From contig CM060900.1 of assembly GCA_030762935.1 (NCBI GenBank), forward strand, positions 373,872,132-373,936,131: DNA of 64,000 bases. The letters are read 5' to 3'. Both the position numbers and the translations under genes were made by a program. The DNA comes from Hymenopus coronatus (taxonomy: Eukaryota; Arthropoda; Insecta; Mantodea; Hymenopodidae). The notes beneath the pieces are model-generated. The model was not told where the DNA came from. It did no database searches and worked only from the letters and a program-made list of their open reading frames with translations. Below, one piece after another: positions 11,441 through 22,589 of the stretch; position 1 is the stretch's first letter; each line of letters begins with the position of its first letter.

Positions 11441-11559
11441 ATATGATATTGAATGGCTTGAGAAAACATAATTTTAGTATCATATAATACACACCATATG
11501 AAGTTAGGAGTTGTTGATTATATTTGTATTTATGGTATGCCCCCGTCATCAAATATTAT

Positions 11560-11837
11560 AATTATTAATTTAAACAATGTTATACAAACACTACTCTAAG
11601 CTAATACGTATTACGTTGCTAACATTTTGCAGTCAATACTTCATGGTTCACATTTACATAGATCTACGGAATTAAAGCAGTTGTTAGCTAGATGTACCTT
11701 AATACACAATTTGAAATTATTTACCTGTTTTTTTGTCTTGATTTAGCTTGACAAGTTGTTATACAATTTGATGCTCTTGTGCAGAATACTTTCTGATAAG
11801 AGTGAGGTGGTTTTGTGACTGGTTATGTGCAAATGTA
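11560..11837 (-). pseudogene. 3' end of a CR1/Jockey-like LINE, downstream half of a mariner-split copy
   Basis: Minus-strand reading from 11835 gives HITSHKTTSLLSESILHKS, then KLYNNL and NNFKLCIKVHL, the C-terminal tail of an RNase H-free LINE reverse transcriptase. It joins in frame with 13149-13490 when the mariner and one TA are taken out, showing that both halves were one reading frame at the time of insertion. Confidence 0.75.
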
Positions 11838-13148
11838 CGAGGGGCATACTGAAAGTCATGAGCAACACTGTTTTACAATCTTAATATCTATTTTTAAGTC
11901 AAACCAAATACATCATCATAATCTACAGACTTTCTTTCACTTTTCGACATAGTCTCCATTGTTTTGCACACATTTTTCCCATCGTTCTACAAGTTTGAAA
12001 ATGCCCTTGTGATAGAACTCCGTTCCAGCTGACCGCAGACCCTGGCGCACTGCTTTCCGAATATCCTCCAGCATGTCGTAGCGTTGGCCACGCATCTGCT
12101 CCTTCACAGAACCGAAAAGATGGTAGTCGGAGGGTGCCAAGTCGGGACTGTAGGGAGGATGTGGAAGAGTTTCCCACCCTAATGCCCTGATCTTCTCCAT
12201 AGTGGCATGGGCAGTATGTGGACGCGCATTATCCTGTTGAAGGATGATCCTCTTTCCAGGGCGTTTATCACGCAAAGCTCGGCGGAGCTTCAGAAGTGTC
12301 TTGATGTAGCGGGCAGAATTTATGGTTTGTCCAGGTTCAAGAAAGTCAACCAGAATGCAACCTTGTGCATCCCAAAAGACACTTCCCATAACTTTTCCTA
12401 CAGACTGCACTGTCTTCGCTTTCTTCTTCGATGGTGAGTTCAAGTGGTGCCATTCCATACTTTGACGTTTCGTTTCTGGCTCATAGTGATGGAACCAGCT
12501 CTCATCTCCAGTCACAATACACATCAAAAATTCATCACCTTCATTATGAAATCTCTGAAAAAGGTTTTGTGCAATGGTTCTTCTCTGAAGTTTGTGGTCT
12601 TCAGTCAATAAACGGGGGACCCAACGGGCACAGTCCTTTCGATAACCCAAGCTGTGGATCATTTCTTGCACTGCACTATGTCCTATTCCAAGTTGCGCAG
12701 CAATTTCATTCACAGTGAAATGCCTATCTCCTGTAATGAGCTCATCAACTCTTTCCTTGTTGCGTTCTGTAGAGGCAGTTCGAGGACGCCCGCTACGAGG
12801 CGCATTTTGCAGACTCGTGTTTCCATCTTTGAAATGTTTCACCCATCTTCTAACACTGCTGGCACCCATGCAGACACCTCCATATGCACGTTGAAGTCTG
12901 AAATGAATTTCAGGAGCAGATTTTCCTTCTTTGACAAGGAATTCAATGACAGCACGCTGTCGAAACGAAACATCAATGTCAGCCATTTTTCAAACACCAT
13001 CTGTGGTCGCGTGATAGAGGCTAATGAGTCACAATATGTCAACATGTGGCTTAAAGTCTGTAGATTACGATCCTGCAATTCGTTTCGTTACATTGTTGGA
13101 ATTTAAATTTTTACAATGGGTTGCTCGTGACTTTCAGTATGCCCCTCG
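11838..13148 (-). mobile_element. Mariner transposon, apparently complete
   Basis: A 1311-base element bounded by TA on both sides (11836-11837 and 13149-13150). Its inverted ends begin CGAGGGGCATACTGAAAGTC and agree over about 28 bases with one mismatch. It encodes one uninterrupted transposase on the minus strand. Complete ends, an intact gene and insertion into an older LINE all point to a recent insertion. Confidence 0.95.
11937..12986 (-). CDS. Mariner transposase (D,D34D), intact
   Basis: The 349-residue protein is full length for mariner. Residues 1-110 hold paired helix-turn-helix regions (SFRQRAVIEFLVKEGKSAPE, GRPRTAS, IAAQLGIGHSAVQEMIH). WVPRLL at 122-127 stands in place of the family's WVPHEL. 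The catalytic triad is D161 in VTGDESW, D252 in QQDNARPH and D287 in YSPDLAPSDYHLF, with 34 residues between the last two. SETMAR's transposase domain is a known relative. It acts in the nucleus, binding the 28-base ends at 11838 and 13148 and inserting at TA. No frame break or stop is seen, so activity is plausible, but the altered WVPHEL motif (known to matter for transposase interaction) leaves this open. Confidence 0.95.
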   Translation of the reverse strand: MADIDVSFRQRAVIEFLVKEGKSAPEIHFRLQRAYGGVCMGASSVRRWVKHFKDGNTSLQNAPRSGRPRTASTERNKERVDELITGDRHFTVNEIAAQLGIGHSAVQEMIHSLGYRKDCARWVPRLLTEDHKLQRRTIAQNLFQRFHNEGDEFLMCIVTGDESWFHHYEPETKRQSMEWHHLNSPSKKKAKTVQSVGKVMGSVFWDAQGCILVDFLEPGQTINSARYIKTLLKLRRALRDKRPGKRIILQQDNARPHTAHATMEKIRALGWETLPHPPYSPDLAPSDYHLFGSVKEQMRGQRYDMLEDIRKAVRQGLRSAGTEFYHKGIFKLVERWEKCVQNNGDYVEK

Positions 13149-13490
13149 TATATCTGTCTGGGTATTGTGTTTATGTACAGCATTATTTGTTGCAAATGGT
13201 GCATCATTAGAATTAATTTTCTTAAGTACAAGCATAATTGTTTCTTAAATATTAATGCAGGGAAGAAGGAGAATGTCTAATTTTTTAAATAGGGGTTTGC
13301 ACAATGATTTTGGGCTAACACCTTTCATGATTCTAATGATCTTCTTCTGTATTATGAAGGTTGTCTTGTTTGCTGGGGACACCCCAGAATACTGTGCCTT
13401 ATTTCAATAGTGAATAGACAGTTGCAAAATGTGCTGTCCTGACTGTTTCTGTTCTCGTGCAGGTGGTCAATACTCTTTATCATGTTGAAC
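13149..13490 (-). pseudogene. CR1/Jockey-like LINE, middle part of the mariner-split copy
   Basis: Minus-strand frames give TVFWGVPS (the YGIxFWGxS motif), IIQKK and IIRIMKG, SLCKPLFKKLDILLLPC and VHKHNTQTDI, in family order. Stops and several frame changes are present. It directly abuts the mariner target TA. Confidence 0.75.
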
Positions 13491-13494
13491 AATG

Positions 13495-13744
13495 AACTCC
13501 TCATCATCATCATGAACATTGAGAGATTTAGGATTTAGAAAATCCTGTACTCAGAAACTCAGAATAGGTGATACTGCTCCCGCCATCGCCTTCGTGGACG
13601 TCCTGTATCTCTTTTCCCTTGTGGGTTGTAGTCCCTGGCCATTTTAGGTAATCTGTGATCCACCATCCTGTCGACATGTTGTATCCAATTTTGTTGATAA
13701 TTTTTAATGTCATCCACTATGTTTTCTACTTTTAATTTTTCCCC
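13495..13744 (-). pseudogene. LINE tail of RTE or related type inserted in the other LINE
   Basis: On the minus strand one frame reads RMVDHRLPKMARDYNPQGKR followed directly by DTGRPRRRW, the Arg-rich GRPxxxW tail that ends many RTE-like and craniate/insect endonuclease reverse transcriptases. The flanking LINE sequence on both sides (13760-13918 and 13149-13490) belongs to a different clade, so this 250-base piece appears to be an insertion or a recombination product. Confidence 0.6.
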
Positions 13745-13915
13745 GATGTCAGTATTTCTTACAATGAACTAAATTGCTTATTTATTATGCTGTGAGCATT
13801 CCATTTCAGATTACTGTGTACCCAGGTGCCAAGGAATTTAACAGATTTGACTTTTTTAAGTGTATGATTAAGGAGTTTTGTTTAAGGGGCAAGATCATTT
13901 TTGTTTCTGTTTGTT

Positions 13916-13918
<3 letters not shown>
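13745..13918 (-). pseudogene. CR1/Jockey-like LINE, upstream part of the mariner-split copy
   Basis: Minus-strand translation includes KSVKFLGTWVHSNLKWNAHS, the VxFLGxxxDxxLxWxxH motif of LINE reverse transcriptases, which precedes the FWG block found at 13149-13490. The copy ends at the poly-T tract at 13919. Confidence 0.7.

Positions 13919-13971
<53 letters not shown>
13919..13971. repeat. 53-base poly-T tract
   Basis: Uninterrupted run of T. On the minus strand it is poly-A and may be the tail of a retroposed sequence lying at 13972-14330, which I could not classify. Such runs are also prone to assembly error. Confidence 0.95.
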
Positions 13972-13975
<4 letters not shown>

Positions 13976-14582
13976 AAAGATAAATACATATCCTTAACAA
14001 ATATAAAAATCAAAACAAGGGGTAGCAAATAATGAAGGGCAAAGATAAGATTCCTAATTAAATTTTAGGCTTCTTATTTGCTTCAGCGAAGCGGGTGATA
14101 AGTTCAATGAAGCAGACATTTTTGCACATATTTGACTCATAATACTAATTAGGAACATTATAAATATTGCAAGGTTTAATACAAACAATCAAGATGTAAA
14201 GAATAATATTAAGTCTGTTAATTTCTCCCTAGTGCAAGGGAACCTTTACAAACAAATAAACAAACAAATTACCTTTTTCTGATATCTCTTCATCATTTTT
14301 TAATCCTTAAGGCACCACTGACCATAAAGAAGTTGAATGCCTCCATTCTAATGTTCTAGCCATTTGAAAAATCCATGCAGGTAGTAGAGATGCACCAAAT
14401 ATGCTGTTCTGCAGAGAGCATCATTAATATATTGCTTATAATGTGTGATTTAAAAAAGTACGAACCTGCTGCGCAGTGTTTTACCTGTCCATATCCTCGG
14501 CACTCATTGCTATCTGCCGCTATCATAGAAAGGCACAGATGAAACCATACAATATTTTTAAAACTACTTTTAAAGGCTTTAA
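13972..14582. other. Unclassified sequence beside the poly-T tract
   Basis: No coding signal. If the tract is a minus-strand poly-A tail, the element body would be here, but no promoter or family motif was recognised. Confidence 0.4.
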
Positions 14583-15600
14583 TTACCAACTTTGTGAAAG
14601 GAGGTGCTGAAAATGGCCACCATTGTTGCCCATACATTTTGGGAACCTCTTTAAGATATTATCCATCACTTGCCATTGTTCACCTTGAGAAATACTGGCA
14701 ATTCCATTGCAGATTTTTTGCGTTAATTCTTCCAGGGTGTGAGGGTTTGTTTTGTACACTTTATGTTTTAAGTTAACTCAGAGATAGAAATTGCAGGGAA
14801 TTAGGTTAGGGGAACATGGGGCCATAAATCTCTGCTAATAGTTCTGTACTGAAACACATTTTAATTGTTCTCATTGAAAGATTGGTGTAGAGCTATTGCA
14901 GAATCTTGTTGAAAAAAGGAAAAATCATGCTCCCTGTCTGATAATTTTCTAAAAATTCATGTATGTACTAGTGTTAACTGTTGACTCAAAAAAAAAGATT
15001 AGCCCCATAACTCTTTCTCTACTAATGGCACATCATACATCAATTTTTTCACCATGAAGGGGTACTTCATGAACAATATTAAGTTTCTCAGAGCTCCAAT
15101 AACAATTATTTTGTATACACACATATCCATGAAGGTGGAACCATAAAATATTAAATATGGATCTAGTTTGCCATTGTATGCGTTATTGAGAGTCCACTCA
15201 CAAAATGTCGCAGAATTACAGTATCACCTGCTTAAAGAGCATGTGCCACAGTTATTTTATTTATGTTTTTAACTTCAGCAATTTAGTACCTCTTTGCACA
15301 GAGTCATAAGAAGTGCCTACCTGTTGTGATAGATGCCTAAGCTATTTTTGTGGGAAATTATTTAAACAATGACTGAAGTCGTCTAATGTTTCTTCGGTAA
15401 GAACCATAAGCCATGTTTTAGATTTCTTAGCCTGAATACTTCCTGTGGCCTGAAATTTATTGTAAAGCTCATGGATTGTTGTATGGCTGGAACATCTGGA
15501 AATCTTTCTGCAAATTGTACTTTCACATGGCGAGCTGATTGAGCTGAGTTAACACATGCAAATCATAAGTAAATATACACTGTGCAGTAGAAAACATATA
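14583..15600 (-). pseudogene. DUF4817-type mariner-like transposase, degraded
   Basis: Read on the minus strand: an N-terminal helix-turn-helix region near 15550-15450 (VKVQFAERFPDVP), WLMVLTEETLDDFSHCLNN, TSYDSVQRGTKLLKLK, WFHLHGYVC, HEVPLHGEKIDVCAISRER, PNLIPCNFYLV, LKHKVYKTNPHTLEELTQKI and a terminal GNNGGHFQHLL. These match the insect transposases annotated with a DUF4817 domain, which are distant relatives of mariner/Tc1. The SPDLTPCDFYLW block is changed and many stops and frame breaks occur, so it is dead. A relative lies at 30660-31720. Terminal repeats were not identified. Confidence 0.75.
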
Positions 15601-16601
15601 CTGAGCCATGATATACTTTGTAACTAAGTATAGGGCAAAATAGTAAATCTCTCGTAATAACTGAACTACATTATATCACTGTCAAATCAATTCTGCACTT
15701 CCAGAGCAGAACAAAACTGCTTCAAAAGTGTGACCTTGTTTAAGGCAGCAGTGTGGAATCATGTGTCCACAGGCCCAGTAGAAAACCATTGCTACCAGTT
15801 TGGAGGTTTTTGACTTACTCGGTATCTATTAATAAAGGAAACCAACATTTTTTAAACAATTTCTGCTTGTTAATTCAAGAATAACTTAAACATTCCAAAA
15901 AATATTACTCCAGTGAAGTATTTACCTCATTTGCAGATCATTCTATAGAGGTATACTGAGGTGTTAAACAATCTTCATAATCCTATGAATGTCAGCAAAG
16001 GATATTAATGACTTAACACATTCAGATGCCATCACATTTAAAATGAAGTTCCAATTAGTAAATTCCAGGGATCTTCTGAATTGGTGCCATTGGTTAAATG
16101 GTAATATTAATATAGTCTTAGTTTACAGTTTGAAAAGCTTTGGAAAGTTTACAGCTTTGAGAGAATGAACAATGTCTGCCACTTTTAAATAAGTGTTTTG
16201 GAATTAATGGAAATAATGCTACCTAGACTCTTAAATTTCTGCTTTATTTTTTTCATTATTCTTAGAGATTCTGGTTGAATCCCTTTTTGTATTTTAGAAC
16301 AATATCCTCCAGTTTGAAACAACTTCATATTCCGAATATTCTCCTTTTGCTCTTCTGTAATGTTCTGTGTATATGATTTAATTAGTATAACTTAACAATT
16401 TTCACTCACAATCATCTCTCATTTCTAAAGCTTCCCTTCAACAATTGTTAAATTTTAAGCTATTTGTAGGTGACATACACTTGCAAGCTATAAATATGTT
16501 GGGGAAATTTGTTGCAAAATGTAATACCAAACAAATAGTTCTATGTTAGTGATATGATTTTTAAATCCATTACTATTAGCCATTGGGGATAATAAAGAAT
16601 A
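15601..16601. other. AT-rich sequence without recognised gene
   Basis: No coding, tRNA-like or terminal-repeat pattern noticed. Confidence 0.5.
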
Positions 16602-17812
16602 CAGGGGGTGATCATAAAGTTTTAATTATTACCTCAAATAATTCAAGCTGTGATCATAAAACTTGATGATGGTGTTAGTCCCTTCTCTACATGTTCACCC
16701 TTCAATGTGACACATTTTTCCCTGATATCTTGATTGTAGAGTCTGTATTTCATTGTTCAGGAAATATTCCACCTTGAAAATCACCTCATCATTATGAAGA
16801 AGCCCATCAGGCAATAGTTCCTTCATCCAAGGAAAGAGGAGGAAATCACAGGTTGCCATGATTGGAGAATTTGGGTGGTGAGGCAAATTTTGATAACCCA
16901 AAGAAGCTTTATGTGTGACTGTATCCTGTGTAGAATGAGCTGAGGCATTGTTATGGAGCAAAAGAAACCTCTTGGACAGTTTCCCTCAATGCTTCACCTT
17001 GTCAGGAGATTTTGGTAATAAGTTACTGTGATGGTTTACCCCTTACAAATGTAATCTATTAGAACCACATGATGGCAATCCCAAAAAACAGTCAGCACAT
17101 CCTCTCCTTCTTTGATAATGGTGTATTCACATGTTTTTCCTGCTTGCTTCACTCCTTTGTTTCAGGTTCGTAGTAATACACCCAGGATTCATCCATGCTG
17201 ATTAGGTGGCTATAAAGGTTATCTGGGTTGGGCTGACAAAGCAGCAACATTTCTGCTACTGCCATGATTCAGCAGGCCTTTTGAATGGGTGTAAGTAGCC
17301 ATGGAACCCAGCAGGTGGTGATCCTTGTCATGTTTAATATGCCATGCAATATGACTGATTTTCAATTTTTGCACTATTGCCTTGATTGTGGTATGCTGAT
17401 CTTCGAGCATTAGGGCCTCCATACCACTTGTGATTCCCATTATTCACAGAGCATTAGCCTCCATTTTGTTCTTTGTCATTCAGATTTGCTTGACCATCCT
17501 GAAAGCATCTGTCCCATCTAACCACTGTGTCATATGATTTTGCATTGTTGCCATACACTTCTACCAACTCAATATGGATTGTTGCAGCATTGTCCCCCTT
17601 CAAAGACGGAAAACGAATTACCACATGATACTCCACTTTATCAATGGGTTGCATTATATTGTTTTGTCTCCTCTACTGGCATGCTGCAGTACTGTGATGC
17701 AGAGCATTTAAAATGTATTAGGACTGCAGACATGTACATAAAAAAAAAAAAGAATTAGGTACTTAATTTTATTTTTTCAGGGTGATAATTCAAACTTTAT
17801 GAGCACCACTCA
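16602..17812 (-). pseudogene. Mariner element, decayed
   Basis: Ends are diverged inverted repeats: GGTGATCATAAAGTTTTAAT at 16608 and, reversed from 17812, GGTGCTCATAAAGTTTGAAT. Inside, the minus strand carries mariner pieces in order: VEYHVVIRFPSLKGDNAATI with VEVYGNNAKSYDTVVRW (17654-17500), TTIKAIVQKLKISHIAWHI, a long broken middle, then LLLHNNASAHS (16950) and LPHHPNSPIMATCDFLLFPW (16880-16800). The block LLHDNAPAH has lost its catalytic Asp (now Asn), and the YSPDLAP block is rewritten. Numerous stops confirm a dead copy. It belongs to a different mariner lineage from the intact element at 11838, since both ends and protein differ. Confidence 0.85.
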
Positions 17813-17869
17813 TAGCATATCCCTTTATCTACATCTAAGTAGTTTTGAAATGCTGAAGAAATAAGCAAA

Positions 17870-18790
17870 AATTACATTACATTACTTAACATACATAAAA
17901 CCTACTCGTACACATGCATTCTTAGAATATTCATGTTTATTAAATTTACAACGTTACATTATTACCAGTATTTTTTGATTGATTGTAATCCTCCTCTGCA
18001 TAGAAGGTGTGTGTAATAAGGTATCTTTTTAATTCTGATCTAAACTTGATTTTGTTCATTTGCAATTCTTTTATAGAAGAAGGAAGTGAATTAAACAAAA
18101 CTACTCCTTTGTAGTGAACCCCTTTTTTGGAATAATGGCAAATTATTTGTTGGTCTATGTAAGTACTGCTTAGGTTTGTCTCTTTGTTATGAATATCTAC
18201 ATTTTTGTTAGCTTTTCGTGTTTATTTATTACAAATCACAATATGACTAGAAAATATTCACAGGCTAATGGTAAAATTCCAAATATTTTGAAAAGTGATT
18301 TGCAGTGAATTGATTGTCTTTCCCCTGTCATTAGTCTTATTTTCTTTTTTTGCATAATGAACACTTTTTTTAGCATTTATTGAATTTCCACAAAATATTA
18401 TTCCATAGGTCATCAATGAATAAAGATATGCATAATCAGCTGTTTTTAGTATGCTCTTATCTACAAGCTGAAATAAAGATGGGATGGCAAAACGTGCAGA
18501 CCTCAGTTTGGGTTAGATATAAAAAATATGGTGTTTCCAATTCATGTTACTATCGGTCATTAGACCCAGGAATTTTGTATTTCAGGCTTCTGCAATCTGA
18601 TTATTTTCATATTCTATTCTTAGGTCTGTCATGTTTTTATGCTTTGTGCAGAAATCAATGTACTTAGTTTTCTCAAAGTTTATGTGAATTTTGCTACTTT
18701 CAAACCAATTATTTAGTGTGTTGAAGATTTTATTAGATGAATCTGGGAGCTGACTGACATCATGTTCTTTAATTATAATGGCTAGAGCAC
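17870..18790 (-). pseudogene. CR1/Jockey-like LINE 3' part, 5' truncated
   Basis: On the minus strand: LNNWFESSKIHINFEKTKYI near 18700, KFLGLMTDSNMNWKHHIFYI, AYLYSLMTYGIIFCGNS (FWG changed to FCG), IMQKKKIRLMTG, SLFKIFGILPLACEYFL, and then GVHYKGVVLFNSLPSSIKEL with FRSELKRYLITHTFYAEED near 17990. The 3' end carries ATTAC units (17872-17888), a typical LINE microsatellite tail. Stops and frame breaks are scattered through it. It is related to, but clearly diverged from, the copy at 3452-4590. Confidence 0.85.
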
Positions 18791-21398
18791 AAAAAACATT
18801 TGCTGTTAGTCAGCTGCCAACAGAAGGGCTTAGCAGCAAGAAAGGGTGCCAGGAGAAAAAGAAAAAAATCAGAATTGTTTTAAACTAATGTATATCTTTT
18901 TTTCAGTACTGTAACATGTTTTGTTTACTACTTATATGACTGAATTTCAAGTATGATAATAGATCCTATATATTATAAAGTAAAATCAGCATAAAGGAAT
19001 GTCTTTTTCTCACTCTACCATTAAAACAGCTTTTTCTTTAGTCTTTAGTGATATAGGCTACACTTGTGCATTAGTTTTGTGTGAAGTGTGATTCATTCTA
19101 TTTCTGCACCATTGAGTACAAAAGAAAAATGGTAAAGTGTATTATAATTCATATAAACATTGGCAATGATACATTTTCATAAATGTGGAAATGTGAGGTA
19201 AATAATTTACTATAGGAACAGTAACAATTAATGGTGAGGACAAATATATTGAAAACAGACAATAAATAATCCATTATTCAGAAAATGTACCCAAAAAGAG
19301 ATCTTTGAAGCAGAAAATTATTTTTGCAATGGAAGAGTTCCCTAAATAAAATAATAGTTACAAATAGAAGTATGCATAATGCAGGAAACAAGATGCACTT
19401 TGGACACCATTTTCTGAAACATACTCATTGAAATTACATTTTTTATTTAGTTTTGTTTTGTTTAGTTGGCATTTATTTCTTGCATGAAAGAAATCTTTTA
19501 AGAGGTAAAAGGGCTGTAGTAATTATGTTTTGTTTTCAGTAGATATTATTGCATTATGTTGTACCACTGCTTTGAAACGGAAATGTTTTCATTGATCATG
19601 CACAGATGCACACATATCCCAAATCATTTAGCCAATAGAATAAAAAAGTTACCATAACAGTGGAACATGTATAGCTTGTCTCAGGAGCTGCCAGCTAACC
19701 CAGGTGATATTTTTACAAAATATCTGTTTATCAGCCACTGAAATTCCAGTTCATCTTCTTCAGATTGTTAGGAAATAATCTTATAATTCCACCAGGCATG
19801 GTGTTACTTCAGGCATACCTAAAAACAACAATGGAAAATTACATGAGTTAATAAACTTCTGTGGAATATCTTAGCACTGAGTTTTTATATTAATTATGGC
19901 ACAAAGGGATTTTAAATGCTGAAACTATTTTTTAAATATGTTTCAGTTTTAGTTTCTATGTAAATTGCAATGATGATGTTAGTGCTTTTATTTTTCTTTA
20001 GCACAGGCTAGCATATGTATGATATTATCCTTATTATTAATACTTAGTTCACCTTTGTGTTTATCAGAGATTGTTCATTACTGTGCCTTTACATAATTAC
20101 ATATTCCTGGACATGAAAAGGATTACTTATGTGGGAATTAAGGAATCAAATTAATACTGTCAGAACAAAGGAAATTGCAGTTCATGCATTGAGTGGTTGC
20201 AGTGTAAGTGATTATAAGTTTCAGATCAATGCAATTTTTTCTGAAATTCATGTGTAAGAAATTCTTTTTACACAAGTTGCCGAATGACCACTGCAAAACT
20301 AAAGAGGGGTTGGAATGCAGTTTTTAACTTGCTGTGTTTTAAACTTTTACTTTCTTAATTATATAATAATATATAATTCATTATATGACTCTGTTGCCTT
20401 TTCTTACTTTAATATGCGTGGTAAGTAAGCAATTATAATTTGTTCTGTATGTTAATCACAGTTTCTTCCTCTGCTGCCATCCTCATGAGATATATACATG
20501 CTATATTCATTTTCTCCTGTTTTAACTGAAACAATTTCAATTGTAGAATTTATTGCTTTCTGTTATATCTGAACTTTTAGATGTTATTATCAAATGTATA
20601 AGATGCAATACAAAGGGTATTTAATATGTATTTGTACATTTCTCATTAGTGGTACCAATTATTGATGCAAATAATATGATAGATTCATATAAAAAATATT
20701 TACCATTAAAGATGAACTTTGTGCTGTCGTTCATAGTAAGAAAAGAGTTAGATGAAGTATTTCAAATTTAACTTGTGTTTTGAGCATCTTTTTAATAGTG
20801 TTGAAAGCTTGAAGAAATAGAAAGTACTATAGTTGTGCAGCAGCAGAGAATTTGTTTGTATTTAACATATAGAAAGGAATATATAATTTAGTCTCTAAGC
20901 TAATAAACTGGATATTAGCAAATTTTTACAGTACATTTACTATTTCACTGATTAAAAGTTTTAAGATGAAAAATACGTAGAATTCTTATAGCAATTATCT
21001 CCATGTTATGCTTGATATTTTGACCATATGATTTTCTATCATGTGTCATGAAAAAAATGGTATATATCATAATATAATTCTCCATTAGATTTTCCGTTAA
21101 TACTTCAATTTTGAAATTTAAAACAGTTTATCTAAAATTTACATAAAAATAATCTATTGACAGAAATTGTTTTGTAGCATTAAGTGAAAGAAGTAGTAAC
21201 TATATTTTCTTTCTTAAACTGAGAATTCATGAGAGAGAATGTAAAGCTAATACAATTTATTCAGAGGAAGGTACTTATATAAAGTTTAAGTTTGGTATAT
21301 AGCATGAATGAGTAATTATGTATGCTCAGCAGTTCTTAGAGACGCTTAAGAATCCTGTTTGTTTTTTTCTTTCTCCCTTCATAATTTATCAACATTGA
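18791..21398. other. Long AT-rich stretch without recognised gene
   Basis: 2.6 kb with dense stops in all frames, no SINE boxes and no terminal repeats noticed. Could be intronic or intergenic. Confidence 0.5.
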
Positions 21399-21452
21399 AT
21401 GAGGGGGAGGGATGGGAGAGAGGGAGGGGGAAGAGGAGTAGGAGGAGGAGGA
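21399..21452. repeat. Purine-rich (GGGAG/GAGGA) tract
   Basis: About 50 bases of almost only G and A on the plus strand, with AGGAGG units. Confidence 0.85.
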
Positions 21453-21534
21453 ATATACATTCAAGTTATTAGGAATAAGCTCCAGTATACAAAGTCCTAT
21501 GTAGCTTGCAAAAAACTAAATATTCTATGTAAAG

Positions 21535-21905
21535 GATACAGTGGTCGTCTCCTTAGTGCAGTGAAAGCGTTGCTGTTTGCCAAGTGGGAGACCTGGGTAC
21601 CGGCGTGGGGATTTTTCCCTCACTGGGAGACCTGGACCTGGGTGCACTCAGGCTTGTGAGGTCCCTGGGGGCCAATTGAGGAGCTACTTGATGGAGAGGT
21701 AGTGGCTCCAGGTCGTGAAGACCGCATTAACTAGCCTGGGGGGGATCGAAGTGCTGACCACGTCTCACCCCCCAATTCTGTACCCCATCCATGATGCCTG
21801 TAATGGGCCGAGATGGGGGATGCAGCGGCCGGGCTGTTGGCCAAGGCTCATAGTGAGCTGTGCCATGGACTCAAAGGATACAATAATTAGCCGGGTTTGT
21901 TTGCT
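21535..21905 (+). repeat. GC-rich SINE-like element
   Basis: A sharply GC-richer 370-base unit in AT-rich surroundings. The segment GTTTGCCAAGTGGGAGACCTGGGTACC looks tRNA-like. The inner text GAGGTCCCTGGGGGCC, GAGGAGCTACTTGATGG and AGTGGCTCCAGG resembles, from memory, a SINE type common in orthopteroid insects. No protein is expected from it. The end is not sharply defined. Confidence 0.55.
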
Positions 21906-21939
21906 GTCATAATTATCATCAAATAAGGCTCAAGTTACA

Positions 21940-22168
21940 TCCTACCTCTGTGGTCTGCGGGTAGCATGTCTGGCTCAAATTCAAGAGGTCCTAGGTTTGA
22001 ATCTTGGCCAATATGAGTTACCTGGATAAGATGTTTTCTGGGTTTTTCTTTATTTCTGAGAAGACAAATGTTGCTCCTTGGACCCCAAGCTCATTTGAGC
22101 ATCATTTCAACCCATTTCATTCATTGTTTGATATGACTTACTAGGTTAAAGGATGTTAAAATAAAAAC
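21940..22168 (+). repeat. tRNA-derived SINE, family C, forward copy
   Basis: A-box-like TCTGCGGGTAGCA and B-box-like GGTTTGAATCT are followed by a body GAGTTACCTGGATAAG..., GAGAAGACAAATGTTG, GGACCCCAAGCTCATTTGA and the tail TTAAAGGATGTTAAAATAAA. The body closely matches the reverse copy at 39285-39536, which defines the family. Confidence 0.8.
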
Positions 22169-22589
22169 AGACTGAAGTTCAAGAGGGCTGGATGTAATCC
22201 TCCAAAAGCACACTTATACATTTTATTCCCTTTTGCTTTCAAAGATCTAGGTTGCATTATTAGGTTGTCTATAAACATGCTATTTCACATACTCATATCA
22301 TAAAAATAACTCATTACCTCATTTGCTAATATTTAATACAGCTTATAAATTGCACCAAACAATTTATAAGAAGAACAAAGATAATAAACATCTTTTTGCA
22401 TGTTTTTAAGCATAAAGCATTGTGATTTCAGACATTAATTCCATAATCAAATATTGCTTATATGTCTAAATTTCATAAGTATTCTTACCTTCAAACTCAG
22501 ATTGACATAATTCCTTTTTCTGAGTCAATGATTAAATAGACAGAAAACTCATCCTACAAATAAGTGCACCTGCAGATAAGAAGATCTGA

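Noticed and set aside
12431..13106. Forward open frames across the mariner
   Set aside because: They are antisense to the intact transposase, which explains their length.
21399..21659. Gly-rich open frame
   Set aside because: Comes from the purine-rich tract and the start of a SINE-like repeat.
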